A stretch of 64,000 bases of DNA from Riptortus pedestris (GCA_019009955.1 JADPXZ010000007.1:3012501-3076500), one strand, 5' to 3'; shown: positions 32,348-44,640, counted from the first letter of the stretch. Numbers and translations: made by a program. The notes: a model not told the origin generated them from the sequence alone.

Positions 32348-32688
32348 ACCCCCCCCCCCCCCCCCGCCCCCCCCCCCCCCACCCGCCGCCCCCCCCCCCC
32401 AATCCGCCGCCCCCCCCCCCCCCCCCCCCCCCCCCCCCGCCCGCCACCCCCCCCGCCCCCCCCCCGCCCCCCCCCCCCGCACCCCCCCACCCCCCCCCCC
32501 CCCCACACCCCCCCCCTCCCACCCCCCGCCCCACCCACCCCCCACCCCCCCCGCCCCCCGACACGCCCACCCCCCCCCCCATCCACACCCCCGGCCCGCC
32601 CCACCCCCCCCCCCCCCCCCCACCCCGCCCCCCCCCCCCCCGCCCGCCCGCCCCCCCACCCCCCCCCCCCCCCCCCCCCCCCCCCCCA
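32165..32688. repeat. C-rich tract, near (C15A)n
   Basis: More than 500 bases of almost pure C on the plus strand. At 32165-32330, A occurs about every 16 bases; from 32365 on, G and A appear irregularly. Reading frames across it are Gly or Pro polymers and not genes. Confidence 0.95.
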
Positions 32689-32689
32689 G

Positions 32690-35600
32690 CTCGGGGTGAA
32701 AAAACCGAAAAATGCAAAATCTGGGCAAATTTTCAAAAGAGAATAAATGTATATAACAATATTTATAGTAAATTTAATTTGCAATAAGATTGGTTATGTA
32801 CAATTTTTTTATTCGACTCATAATAATAGAGATATTTCCAATTTTCAAAATCGACCCTCACTTAATAGTGGTTTACTCAATAGTTCTAACTGAAAAATGC
32901 AAATATCTCGGCTAATATTCAAGATAGAGAATAAATGTATATAACAATATTTATAGGAAATTTAATTTGCAATAAGATTGGTTATGTACAATTTTTTTAA
33001 TTCGACTCATGAATATAGAGATATTCACAATTTTCTAAATCCACCCTCACTTAATAAGCGGTTTTACTAATAGTTTTAAACCGAAAAAATTGCAAATAAC
33101 TCGGTTATTATTCAAGATAGAGAATAAATGTATTTAACAAATATTTTATAGTAAATTTAATTTGCAATTAAGATTGGGTAATGTACAATTTTTTTATTCG
33201 AGTCCATACTAATATAGAGACAGGATTTCCAATTTTCAAAATCCGCCCTGATTTAATAGTGGTTTACTCAATATTTCTAACTGAAAAATGCAAAATATCT
33301 CGGCTAATATTCAATAATAAGAATAAATGTATATAACAAATATTTATAGGAAAATTTAATTTGCAATAAAGATTGGTTATGTACACTTTTTGATTCGACT
33401 CATAATAATAGAGATATGTTCCAATTTTCTAAATCCACCTTCACTTTAATAGTTGTTTATTTCAATAGTTCCTAACCGAAAAATGCAAATATGCTCGGCT
33501 AATACCAAGATAGAGAATAAAATGTATATAAAACATATTTAATGCAGCAAAGTTTATATTTTGTCAATAAGATTGGTTACTGTACATATTTTTTTATTAT
33601 CGACTCATAATAATAGAGATATTCTCCAATTTTCAAAATCGACCCACGCACTTAATATTGGTTTTAAGATGATGTGTGTCAATAGTTCTAACCGAAAAAA
33701 TGCCATCAATATCTCGGCTAATAATTCAAGATAGAGAATAAAATCGTATATAACAATATTTAATAGGAAATTTAATTTGGCAATAAGATTGGTTATGTAC
33801 AATTTTTTGATTCGACTCATACATAATGAGAGATATTTCCAATTTTTCATAAATTCCACCTTCACTTAATAGTTGTTTTATTCAATAGTTCCTGACTGAA
33901 AAAATTGCAAATATCTCGGCGGTAAATACATTCAATTTAGAGAATATATGTATTTATCCAGAAAAATCTAGTAGGAAATATTTAATTTGCAATAAGATTG
34001 GTTATGTACAATTTTTTATCTCGACTAATAAAGGTCTCTCGGAAAACAGATAATTTTCCAATTTAAGCTTCAATAATCCGCACTGATTATATACAAGTAA
34101 TTGTTTATGCGACACGAGCAGGAGTGGGCCTTTACTCGATTAGTTCTAACTGAAAAATGCAAATATCTCGGCTTAATTATTCCAGAGATAGAGAATAATA
34201 ATGTATATCAATAACAATATTTATATGGAAATTTCTAAAATTTGCTACATCACGATTGGTTATGTACAATTTTTTTAATTCTCGACATCATAATAATAGT
34301 AGATATTTCCAATTTTCAATTTCCACCCTCACTCTTAATAGCGAGTTGACATCAATTAGTTTTTAAAACCGAAAAATGCAAATATCTCGGAATAATATGT
34401 CAAGATATGAGAATAATAACATGTATAATAACCAAATTTTTATAGTATATTTAATTTGCATTATGTATTGGTTATGTACTACAAATTGTTTTTATTCGAC
34501 TCATAATAATAGTACGATATTTTCCAATTTTCCAAAATCCACCAACACTTAATAGTGGTTTACCTCAATAGTTCTCTGAGTGAAAAATGCAAATTACTGT
34601 TCGCGGTTAATATTCTTAAGATAGAGAATAAATGTATATAACAATATTTATATGGAAATTTCAAAGTTATGCAATAAGATTGGTTACTGTTATCAATTAT
34701 ATTTTTATTCCAACTCTATAATATAATAGAGATATTTCCAATTTTCAAAATCCACGCCCTCACTTAATAGTGGTTTATTTCAATTGTTACTAACTGAAAA
34801 ATGCAAATATCTCGGTTAATATTCAAGATAGAAGAATATATGTATATAACAATATTTATAGGACAATTTTATTCGCAATAAGATTGGTTATGGTACAATT
34901 TTTTTATTCAAAACTCATAATAAATAGAGATAAATTTTTTTCCCCCAATTTTTTCATAAACCCGCAAACAACTTAATAGCGGTTTACTCAATAGTTCTAA
35001 CCGAAGAAATGCAAATATACATCGGCTAATATTCAAGTAATAGAGAATAAATGTATATAACAATAATTTATAGGAAAATTTAATTTGTCAATAAGATTGG
35101 TTATGTACTATTTTTATTATTCGGAATAATAATAATAGAGATATTTCCAATTTTCAAAATCGACACCTGATAACTTAATATAGTGGTTTACTCAATAAGT
35201 TCTGACTGAAAAATGCAAATAATCTCGGATAATATTCAATATAGAAGAATAAATAGTATATATTACAGAATTTATTGCAAAATGTTAATATGCAATATAG
35301 AATTGGTATATGTCTATACAAATATTTTAATCAACTACATTAATAATAGGAGATATTTTCCCCAATTTTCCAATAATCCACCATTCACTTAAATAGTCGG
35401 TTAACTTCAATAGTTCTTGACTGAAAAAATTGAAAATCATCTCAGGTAACTAATATTCATTTTATGAGAATTAAATGTATATAACAATATTTATAGGAAA
35501 TTGTTTTATGTTAGCAATAAGAATAGGTTATGTACAGATTATTTTTTATTCGACTCATAATAATAGAGTATATTTCCAATTTTCCAATAATCCTCCCCTG

Positions 35601-36268
35601 ACTTAATAGCGGTATTCACTCAATAGTTTCTAACTGAAAAATGCAAATATCTCAGATAATATTCAGAGATAGAGAATAAATGTACTATAACAATATTTAT
35701 ATTTGGGGAAATTTAATTTGCCAAATTAAATTGTGGTTATGTACAATTTTTTTTATTCGACTCATAATAATAGAGGATACTTCCATTTTCTAAATATCCC
35801 CCATCACTTTAATAGCGGTTTTATCAATTGATTTTTTAAACCAGGAAAAACTTGCAAATAATCTGGCAACGGTTATTATTGCGACAGTTAGTGAAATAAT
35901 ATGTATATAAACAATTATTTTATAAGTACAATCGTAAATTTAATATTTGACAATTAGGTTTACATAATAGATCTGGGTTTGTACAATATTTTTTATTTAC
36001 GAGTCATAATAATTCAGTATTTTCCAATTATTTAACAAATCCGCCCTGATTATGTGACACCAGCATAGTGGGGTTTTACTCAATAGTCTGAAAACTGAAA
36101 AAATGCAAAATATCTCGGCTAATATTCAATATAGAGAATAAATGTCATATAACAATATTTATAGGAAACATTTAATTTGTCATAAGATTGGTTTATGTAC
36201 AATTTTTTTTCGAATCCGACGTATAGTAACAGAGGATATTTTCCAATTTTCAAAAATACTCCCCTCCT
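32690..36268 (+). repeat. Satellite array, about 190-215 bp per unit, about 17 units
   Basis: Each unit holds ctgaaaaatgcaaatatctcggctaatattcaag, gagaataaatgtatataacaatattta, aataagattggttatgtacaatttttt, cgactcataataatagagatatttcc and cacttaatagtggtttactcaatagttct in shortened form across units. Starts seen near 32707, 32892, 33087, 33283, 33478 and so on to 36094. Spacing grows from about 190 to about 215 bp because of scattered inserted bases. A family D fragment interrupts at 34020-34130. Confidence 0.9.
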
Positions 36269-36322
36269 ATAATATATATCTATATATATATATATATATA
36301 TATAATATGGATTAATACTTAC

Positions 36323-36390
36323 TTCAGGGTTCGATGAAATATACAGTCGTCTCCGTCCCTCGCGAATGAACCGGTTTTTTCAACGGTATC
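36323..36390 (-). CDS. Short exon before the zinc-finger exon, one-base frame problem
   Basis: Good splice signals (gttattacag acceptor, GAA|GTAAGT donor) but 68 bases, so one base is missing or extra for a phase-0 exit. In the frame that joins the exon at 37493-37590 it reads IPLKKPVHSRGTETTVYFIE then Pro and a stop. Dropping one C of CCC would give PE and phase 0, matching the zinc-finger exon. Alternatively, one more A in the A6 run gives an open DTVEKNRFIREG... reading. Function unknown. Confidence 0.5.
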
Positions 36391-36720
36391 CTGTAATAAC
36401 GGAAAAATAAAAAAAAAAGAATTTAATTTTAAAAAAAATATGATGCGAAAGATTTTTGGAATGGAGTTTATTACACTCAACCGCAACCAAACAAAAAAAA
36501 ACGGGACACTTAGATTTAGTCTTATAATTTTGTTTAAATACTTAATATATATGTATATTAATCTTTTAAATTAAAATAATTGGCTTAATCTATAGGTTGT
36601 ATTTAAAACGAAAATCTGCCAAAAGGGAATAATTTTTATTGATTATTTACAAAAAATTACAATATAAAAAAAAAAGAAAAAGATTTAAATTAACACATTT
36701 TAAAAAAAAAAAGTTATTTA
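36391..36720. other. AT-rich intron
   Basis: A/T-rich sequence with short A runs next to the 36390 acceptor. No repeat family or gene recognised. Confidence 0.4.
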
Positions 36721-36724
36721 TTTT

Positions 36725-37330
36725 ATCAATTGACAAAAGTAGATCATTTTCCTACTACGAGTGAAACGTTTAGCCACTCGTGCGAAGCGAGTCTGGTAAT
36801 CATTATGACGGGAGAGTTGTAAATTCTTACTTTGGTCACGAAGTGTAATATTAAATTTTTTCTGTAATCGTGTAATACATGATCAGATCTAAGCAGAATA
36901 CGAACAAAATTAGGATGTTGTCAAGATTATGGTATGTTGTTGGTAGGTTATAAGCATCGTTGTTGGGACATGTTATAAGCATAGTTTATAAAACAACTAG
37001 TGATGATTGTCAAGTAGTGCAGTTATAAACAAGTGCACGTTATAAAAAAAGGAAGCTAATTATTATTTTATTTCAATTTAAGTTTGTTAAAATTAAATCT
37101 TACAATGTTGAGAAACATTTAAAGCATTAATTTTCCAACTTCAAATTATTTGTTAATTTGTACTTCATTACTAATTAAGAAGGCAATTCACTTTCTTCAC
37201 TTGTGAACAAAGTGATTACTTTCTTCACTCTATTTCCCCCCCCCCCCCCCCCCCCTGTTTCACTTTCTTCACTCATTTCAGTTTAGTAATGTTTTTTTTA
37301 TACCATTATTCAAACCATTACAGAAAAAAA
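36725..37330 (+). repeat. Family C copy 2
   Basis: Same landmarks as 12.65 kb: gacaaaagtagatcattttcc, cgtgcgaagcgagtctggtaat, catgatcagatctaagcagaat, cactttcttcac. A run of 19 C replaces a few bases at about 37237-37255. Confidence 0.88.
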
Positions 37331-37492
37331 TTATTTTTGTTTCCATGCTATAGAAATGTTTGCCAAAGCATTGTAATAAGTGTTATTGAACTTTCGTGGA
37401 GAATATATTGGGAAAACAGTAATAAAACACCGGCCGGTTATGAAAAAACCGGCCTTGTCCGGAGTGAAACCCTCCAGGTTGTCTACGGATAC

Positions 37493-37590
37493 TTTCTTCC
37501 GGGTGGTCGTTCATCGACTATATACGTCGTTGTATGTTTCTTTTGTGGAAATGACCGGCTTTCCAGGAGTTTGCTGATGCTGTATCCATT
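37493..37590 (-). CDS. Putative exon beside a CT tract, unknown function
   Basis: The acceptor ctctcatctcag is supplied by the edge of a long sense-strand CU tract. The donor AAA|GTATCC is moderate. Only one frame is open, reading NGYSISKLLESRSFPQKKHT then TTYIVDERPPGR, leaving two bases that form Lys with the next exon. Basic and Ser/Thr-rich, with no recognised domain. The opposite-strand frames over the same bases are shorter or lack context. Confidence 0.45.
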
Positions 37591-37593
37591 CTG

Positions 37594-38023
37594 AGATGAG
37601 AGAGAGTCGAGAGGGAGGGAGGGAGGGAGGGAGGAGGGAGAGGGAGCGATGAGAGGGCAGGGAGGGAGGAGGAGAGAGAGAGAGAGAGAGGATGAGTGAA
37701 TGAGAGAGAGAGATGTGGAGAGGAGAGTAGTGAGGAGGAGAAAGTGTGATGATGAGAGGGAGTGATGTGGAGAGAGAAGAGACGTGGGTGGGAGGGAGGG
37801 AGGGAGGGTGAGGGTTCGAGAGGAAGGGAGGGGAGGGTGGGTGAGTGGAGAGTGAGTGTGAGTAGTGTGATGAGGTGTGAGAGGGATGAGAGTGAGAGGA
37901 GAGAGACGGAGGATTGTTGTAGTGTGAGTTGTGAGATGAAGAGAGAGAGAGTGAGGGGGGGGCGGGGGGGGGGAGGAGAGAGAGTGAGGGTGATGGAGGG
38001 AGAGAGAGGTTGAGAGAGCGGGT

Positions 38024-38061
<38 letters not shown>

Positions 38062-38520
38062 TGAGGTGTGTCGAGTAGATGAGTGTGAGAGATGAGAGAG
38101 GGGGCGGGGGGGGGGGGCGGCGAGAGAGAGAGTGAGAGTGTTGAGAGAGTGAGACGGAGTGAGAAAAGAGAGAGAGAGATGAGAGAGAGGTGGGGGGGGA
38201 AGAGATGAGAGTGACAGTGAGGAGAGAAGAGTGAAGAGAGAGAGATAGAGGGTGAGTGAGTAGAGAGAGAGTGAGTTGGGAGGAGAGAGAGGGGGGGGGA
38301 ATGAGCGGGGGGGGGAGAGAGAGAGAGAGAGAGAGAGAGTGAGAGACAAGGAGTGACGAGGTTGGCTGGTGGAGAGAGAGAGAGAGTGGAGAGACGAGAG
38401 AGGGGAGGTGAGAGAGAAGAGTGAGAGATGAGAGATGACGGGGAGTGAGGAGAGAGGGGGGGGGAGAGGAGAGGGGGGAGGATAAGAGAGCGGATGAGAG
38501 AGAGAGAGTGAGTAATAAAG
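37594..38520. repeat. Purine-rich tract
   Basis: (GA)n with GGG and GTGAG interruptions on the plus strand. It supplies the polypyrimidine tract of the acceptor at 37591. Confidence 0.93.
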
Positions 38521-38559
38521 CAATAATAGTTCTAATTGCAACTTATAATCATATATATA

Positions 38560-38958
38560 TCATATATATAATATATTTCTGTAAACAACTTATAATCATG
38601 GAAAAAATTAATGCTAATTGACATACCGAGTTTTGTTGTCGATTCAGCCGTTAGTGCCCGCTAAAGGTTTAACGTTATAACACATTTAAACTTTGGTATA
38701 CGACAAAAGTATATATAACAAAAGTTACTCTAAATAACCAAATAAACAACTTTTGTTATGTGCATATTTGACGAAAACCACTAGGAAACGAAATATCACT
38801 ATTTTTAATTTCAGGCTTTTCTTATAACCCCCACTCCTGCCCGTCCCTAGAAATTTTGGTATGGCTTATTATAATGAAGGCCTCACTGCTAATACACACA
38901 CCAAGTTTTATTTAGTTCGGTTGAGTCTTTTTTGGCAAATAATATTGTTGACTCCCGT
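38560..38958 (+). repeat. Family A fragment
   Basis: Mid-element piece (atcatggaaaaaattaatgctaattgacataccgag ... tggcaaataatattgttgactcccg) cut at both ends by TA and GA tracts. Confidence 0.82.
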
Positions 38959-40154
38959 ATGAGTGAGAGAGAGAGGAGGGGGGTCTTCGGGGAAGAGAGA
39001 GTGGGGGGGGTAGAGAGTGTGAGGGGGGAGAGAGAGTTAGAGAGGAGTGAGTAGGAGAGGCGCGGGGTAGTAAGGAAGGATGAAGAAGAGAGGGGGTGGG
39101 AATAGGGAAGAAGGTGAGAGGGGGGGGTGAGGACGTCGGTAGAGTGAGAGAGAGGGGGATGGGGGAGAGAGAGGGGGGGAAGATGGTGAGGGGGGGAGTG
39201 GAGGTGGGGGGTTGATGTGAGTGAGGTGAGAGAGAGAGAGAGTTGGAGAGGTGTTGAGGAGTGATTGAGAGAGTGTGAGAGTGGAGGTAGAGAGAGATCC
39301 TAGGGTGAGAGAGAGAGAGGGAGAGTCTAGTGTGAGGGGGGGGGAAGGTTTAGTGAGTGAGAAAGGGGGGGGAAGTGTGATAGACGGGGGGGAGAGTGAG
39401 AGGGGAGTGAGAGGAGTGAGAGAGGGAGAGAGAGAGATAGGGGCAGAAGGAAAGTTGTGGGAGATGAGAGAGAGAAGTGATAGTGAGGGGCGGGAAGGAG
39501 AGAGAGGGGAGAGGAAGAGAGGAGAGTGGGGGGTAGAGAGAGTGAGAGAGAGAGGTGTGAATTTGAGGGTGTGAGTGGAGTAGAGGATGAGAGAGATTTT
39601 GACGAGTTGAGAGGAATCCGAGAGAGAGAGGGGGGGGGGGGGGAAAGGAGAGAGGATAGGGGGGGAAGAGAGAGAGGGGGGGTAAGTGATAAGTAGAAGA
39701 GTGAGTGAGAGAGAGGGAGATGGAGTGAGGGACGAGAAGAGAGCTTGAGAGAGAAGAGAGAGTGAGATAGACGAGGGGGGGAGAGAGAGAGAGGGGAGAG
39801 GAAAGAGGAGAGAGGGGGAGAGGTAGAGAGAGAGAGAGAGAGAGTGATGAGAAGGAGAGAGTGAGAGTGAGAGAGGGGGGAGAGAAGAGAGGAGGTGGAG
39901 ATGATGAGAGAGAGAGTGACAGAGACGGAGTGAGAGAGAGAGAGAGATGAGGAGAGAGAGAGAGAGAGAGAGAGTGAGGAGACGAGATTGAGAGAGAGAG
40001 GAAGAGAGAGTGGAGAGAGAGAGAGAGAGATAGTGAGGGGGGGGGGGAGAGGGAGAGAGAGTGAGGGGGGGAGAGAGGTGAGTGAGAGAGAGAGAGAGAA
40101 ATGAGTGGAAGAGAGTAGAGATAGAGAGGAGGAGGGGGAGTGGCGAAAGAGAGA

Positions 40155-40185
<31 letters not shown>

Positions 40186-40303
40186 CGAGAGAGGGGGGGG
40201 GAAGAGAGAGAGGGGGGGAAGAGTGGGGAAAGTGAGAAAGTAGGGGGGAAAAGAGAGAGAGTGAGAGAGAGAGAGGAAGAGAGAGTGAGGAGAGAGAGAG
40301 GAG

Positions 40304-40336
<33 letters not shown>

Positions 40337-40390
40337 GAGAGAGAGAAGAGGAGAGAGTGAGAGAGGAGAGATGAGAGTGAAGGAGAGCGC
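38959..40390. repeat. Purine-rich tract, 1.4 kb
   Basis: GA/GT-rich on the plus strand, ending seven bases from the donor of the 40398 exon. No regular unit seen. Confidence 0.93.
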
Positions 40391-40397
40391 ATATTAC

Positions 40398-40472
40398 ATC
40401 TTGGTGCAGCATCTTCCAGCGACCTGCTGTGTTTATGACGTGCCGTGAGGGTCCTGCTCACTTCAGGATGCT
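40398..40472 (-). CDS. Putative Arg/Ser-rich exon
   Basis: Acceptor ttgtatttcag and donor AGAT|GTAATA delimit 75 bases. Only the frame starting after two bases is open: HPEVSRTLTARHKHSRSLED then AAPR, leaving one base. The phase at its start fits the 10-base candidate exon at 42252-42261. The one-base remainder does not fit the start of the exon at 37590, so an exon may be missed between them. The donor lies within 15 bp of a 1.4-kb CU-rich tract. Confidence 0.5.
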
Positions 40473-40479
40473 CTGAAAT

Positions 40480-40690
40480 ACAAATTAAATTGCATATTTC
40501 GGTTAATATTTACGATAGAGAAAAAGTCGCATTATAACAAACAATTGTTCGAGCATCTATAGTTTCAACAGGATTGGTTCTATATTACATTTTACTCTCA
40601 GGCTCATAATATACGGCGGTTATTGGAACCCTCCTAACGGGAAATCTGCTAAAATAGAATTTTATCTATGCCAAGACACTTTTATTGCAG
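40480..40690. repeat. Diverged 190-bp satellite monomer
   Basis: Close to the 5.6-5.9 kb units: cggttaatatttacgatagagaaaaagtcg, ggattggttctat, ctcaggctcataat. Confidence 0.65.
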
Positions 40691-40699
40691 TGGTTTAAT

Positions 40700-40703
40700 G
40701 TTT

Positions 40704-40756
<53 letters not shown>

Positions 40757-41335
40757 CATAAAATGCATGAACTGAATTTTATGAAAGTTGGTATGTATAT
40801 TAATACTAGCCCAACTTAGACTTTAGGCTATATTAATATTCTCTGAGATAACAGGTTTGGGGATTGTAAGTGAAATGACAATTAAAAATAGCGATATTTT
40901 GTTTCCTAACATGCACAGGACAAAAGTTGTTTATTTTGTTATTTAGAGTAACTTTTGTCATATTCACTTTTGTCGTACGACAAAGTATAAACGAGATATA
41001 CACTAAAAAATTAAAGCGGGAGCCGACAATTCAGCACGATTGAACCGAACTTAACAAAACTCTATACGTAAATCAGCATTAATTCTTCCACGATTATAAG
41101 CTATATTAAATTTTTTAGGTTCGAACGGGAGTGGCGGTTATAACGGAGGCCTGAAAAAAAAATTTGGCGATATTTAATTTTTATTTTTTTTTTGGCAAAC
41201 TTTTTTTTGGCACCGAAAAAAAAATTTTGTTTTTTGTTATTAAAAGTAGTTTTTTGTTTTTAAACAAATATTATTAAATTTAATATCCTAATCGCTTGAA
41301 ATTCATCCAGGACAACGTCTTCAGGTCTCCAGAGT
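40700..41335 (-). repeat. TA tract and A/B composite
   Basis: After a TA tract (40706-40750) the sequence starts as reversed family A tail (gaattttatgaaagttggtatg) but finishes with the family B end (gaaattcatccaggacaacgtcttcaggtctcc), so A and B share this body. Confidence 0.75.
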
Positions 41336-42240
41336 ATATATATATATATATATACCCTCAATACCCGGTTTCGCCGGGGAATTGATTTTGGGAATGTTGA
41401 TGGATTTTTTTGGCAGGCTTTACTTTGCAAAATATTTTGACATTTACCCGTCAGGGGTTAGGGTTAATACCGTCGTTGGTATTTGTTAATAAAAAATTTT
41501 TTTTTTATGGGGACTTCACTGCCCCTCCATATTGTCATATTTCCCGTCTCCTGTGCATTTTGCGTAATTTTTTATTGAGGAGAAATATGACATATATTTG
41601 CATAATTTTTTCAGGTCGGGTACCTGGTTTCGTATCAAAACGAAGTGTTGGCAAATTTCTCTAATAACAAAAAAACCCACTTTTGTTATCCAATTTCCGA
41701 AATCAATAGGAACGAATAACTTTTTTTAATTTTTTGGGGGCCCACCTGCCGCCCCTAGAAATGTTAGTATGTTATTATAATGAAGGCTTTAAAGTAGAAT
41801 TCACATGCCAATTTGTTTAATTGGGTTTTGGGAGTCTTTTGGCCAAATAAAATTTGGACCCCGTTTTATTTTACAATCCTGTTTATTTACCTCAACAATT
41901 AAACCCCATTATAAAAGAACTCAAGTTGACAGTTAAGGGGAACTGTCGGGGACGGGCCCGGCAGGTCACTCTGTCTCCCAAAACCCTCAAAATAATTCCC
42001 TTTTTGGATCTTGGGGAAAAAAAAAAAAAAATAAAAAAAAAAAAAATATATAATAATTAAATAATAAAAAATAAATTTTAAAATATATATAAATGTTATA
42101 TAGGGTAATTACCTTTTTTCTTTTTTTATGTACTAGGTTTGGGGGGGACTGTCCCCTTTTTTTCGACAAAAAATTTGGATCTTCATTTATTTGTATTGCT
42201 CAGAAGAACGGGGGTTGGGAGATCGGCTTATGACTCCCCC
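41336..42240 (+). repeat. Degraded family A copy and AT-rich intron
   Basis: 41352 onward has ctcaatacccggtttcgccggggaattg and later family A landmarks with many changes. From about 41880 no repeat can be followed; there are A runs at 42017-42055. Confidence 0.65.
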
Positions 42241-42251
42241 CTTGTTCTCAC

Positions 42252-42261
42252 CCTTGCTCGA
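42252..42261 (-). CDS. Candidate 10-nt micro-exon
   Basis: A strong acceptor (tttcctttttttcag) is followed after ten bases by GTGAGA. Read in phase 0 it gives Ser-Ser-Lys plus one base, exactly the phase needed by the exon at 40472. If the GTGAGA is not used, the frame continues as SSKGENKGGVISRSPNPRSS with no good donor. The region has suspicious base quality, so this remains tentative. Confidence 0.25.
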
Positions 42262-42304
42262 CTGAAAAAAGGAAAAAAACAAAACACATTAAAAAAGTTA
42301 ATAT

Positions 42305-43090
42305 TAGTTGTCGAATAAAGGGGGGGGGAGGGGGGGGGGGAGGGGAGAGAGAGAGAGAGGGGGAGGGGAGAGGGGAAAGAGGGGAGAGGGGGGAGGGGGA
42401 GAGAGAGAGAGAAGCGGGAGGGAGAGAGAGAGGGGCGGGAGGGGAGGGGGGGGGGAAGGGGAGAGAGCGGGAAAGGGGGGGAGAGAGGGGTAGGGTGGGG
42501 AGGGGGGAGAGAGAGGGGGGGGGGAGAGAGAGAAAAGGGGAGGGGAGAGAGAGAGAGGAAAAGGGGGGGAGAGAAAAGAAAAGAGGGGGGAGAGAGAGAA
42601 AGGGGGGGAGATAGAGAAGAAAGAGAGAGGGGAGAGAGAGAGGGGAGAGAGAGGGAGAGAGAGAGAGGGGGAGAGCGGGAGGGAGAGAGAGAGAGAGGGA
42701 GGGAGAGAGATGAGAGGGGGGGGGGGAGAGAGATGGGGGAGGGAGCGGGAGGGAAAGAGAGAGAGTGGGGGGGAGAGAGAGAGCGTGGGGGGGGGGGGGG
42801 GGTGGGGGGGAGGGGGAGAGGGAGGGAGGGGGGGAGAGAGAGGTGGGAGGGGGGGAGGGAGAAAGGAGAGAGAGGGGGGAGGGAAAAGGAGGGGGAGAGA
42901 GAGGGGGGGGGTGGAAGAGAGGGGAGAAGAAGGGGGGAGAGAGGAGAGGGGGGGGAAAAGAGGGGGAGAAGGGGGGGGAAAGAGAGAGAGGGGAGAGAGT
43001 GGGAGGGGGGGAGGGGGAGAAAAAGGGGGGAAAGGGGGGGGAGAAGAGAGAGAGGGATAGGGAGAGAGGAGGGGGAAGAGAGGGGGGAGG
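42305..43090. repeat. Purine-rich tract with long G runs
   Basis: G-rich (GA)n on the plus strand, including runs of 10 or more G. Lies upstream (in transcript sense) of the candidate micro-exon. Confidence 0.93.
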
Positions 43091-43450
43091 GGTGCAGGGC
43101 TCTAAACTCAACACGACCGCGCAATTTACAGCGAATAAATACATGAGCTAATGAGAAATTTTTTGAAGGCAATTTTAATAAGCTCCAGAAATATTTGCAG
43201 GTATCTCGTGTAATAAAGGTCTCTCGAAACAATTTTCGTATTTAAGCTTGGATTATTGCGGGTTTATTTATCAGAGTATTGTTTATGCGACACGAGCAGG
43301 AGTGGGGCTTTGCTCGAGGATGGAAATGAAAAAGGAATTTATCTCGGCTAATATTCAAGATAGAGAAAAAAAGTATATAACAATTTATAGGAAATTTAAT
43401 TTCAATAAAATTGGTATGTAAAATTTTTTCAAATCGACGCATAGTACCCC
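43091..43450 (+). repeat. Family D copy followed by a satellite fragment
   Basis: aatgagaaattttttgaaggcaattttaataagctcc, tatctcgtgtaataaaggtctctcg, tgcgacacgagcaggagtggggct, then one satellite unit start (aatttatctcggctaatattcaag). Confidence 0.78.
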
Positions 43451-43895
43451 ACCCCTTCCCCTACCACTCACCAGATTTATATAATAAAATATATATATTA
43501 TATATATATTAATTATATATATTTATATTGTTTTTTATGACACATTAACAATAAAAAATCAGAGAACTTATAGCAGAATTAAATAATATTAACAATATTT
43601 TCATGGGTTAAAGCACATTCTGATAATTTTGGAAATGGTCGGCCGAAAGTAGCGGGAGCCTGTTTCAAAGTTTCCCCAATTACGGTAATGTTCAAAAAAA
43701 TTCAAAGGGCCCGTTTTAAAATATATGTTAAAAGCTCATCTAACTGAAAAAATGGCAACAACACTGGACTGTAATAATAAAGGACGACTTTTAAAAAACT
43801 TTTATTCCAAACATTAACAGCAATAATAAGACTTTTACATTACCACTTTTGTACAGTACACGGTGGGCTAAATTTTTTATTTCGACGATTTAACT
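43451..43895. other. AT-rich, no feature recognised
   Basis: TA-rich to 43545, then about 350 bases without a gene or known repeat. Confidence 0.4.
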
Positions 43896-44370
43896 AAAAG
43901 ACACAATACTTGCGCTGTGATTACTGGGAATGGGCCCAAACAGCTAAACATTTAAATATACGTGCGACTATTGGGAGACAAACCCGGCGACAAAACTAAA
44001 AAAAAGCTTTAAAACGAAAAAAGGCAAATTTCCATAGAAGAGACGAGTTTTTTTAAAAAATTAATAACGTTTTAAAATTTCGCCAGACGCTTTCGATACA
44101 ATTAATCGGTCGTGGTCTTATTACAGCCGATCAATACTTTATTTAATATTTATGGATATTATTATTTCTTTCTAGACTATATTTCTCTTATTATGTTTTT
44201 ACTTTAATTTAACGTTTTTTTTTTTTTTTATTTTTTTTATTTTTGTCTAGTTTTGAATTAATCTATGAAATAAATTATTTGTTGGACCCCAAAATGCATT
44301 GTTTGTAACTTGCACGGATGCAGAAAAAAAATAAAGGGCCCCTCCTTATTGGCCCGCACTATACCACGAA
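43896..44370 (-). repeat. Degraded family E copy
   Basis: gacacaatacttgcgctgtgattact, cagctaaacatttaaatatacg, gatacaattaatcggtcg and accacgaaaccaatt can be followed through many substitutions. Confidence 0.65.
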
Positions 44371-44640
44371 ACCAATTAAAAAAAATAAATTTTTTTTAAA
44401 ATTATTATTTTTAGTTTTTATTTATTTTTGATATTTTTTTTTATTTTTAAATTTTAATAAGAAGTATTAAAAAAAAAAGTTTTACCTTTTTCGAGAAAAA
44501 ATTTCGTTGTTTTTTTTGTTTTACTTGATTTTCGGGATTAATTTTTTGTTGGTTTTCTTTATTAGTTCATATGAACCCCGCAGCTCAAAATGTTTGTATG
44601 AGGAGGACGGTTGCAAAAGAGTGATCCCGCGCACCCCGCA
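44371..44640. other. T/A-rich, nothing recognised
   Basis: Homopolymer-rich intron; no gene or repeat family seen. Confidence 0.35.

Noticed and set aside
32165..32688. Telomere-like C-rich repeat
   Set aside because: The unit is close to C15A, not CCCTAA, CCTAA or a similar telomere motif, and the gene continues on both sides.
32108..32784. Gly-rich frames of about 200 codons
   Set aside because: Direct translation of the C tract on the minus strand; not a protein.
37289..37594. Plus-strand 101-codon frame
   Set aside because: Overlaps the minus-strand exon candidate at 37493-37590, starts within family C and shows no domain; the minus-strand exon has splice support.
41854..42060. Small plus-strand frame in degraded family A
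   Set aside because: Sits in poor-quality repeat sequence, ends in a poly-Lys A run, no similarity.
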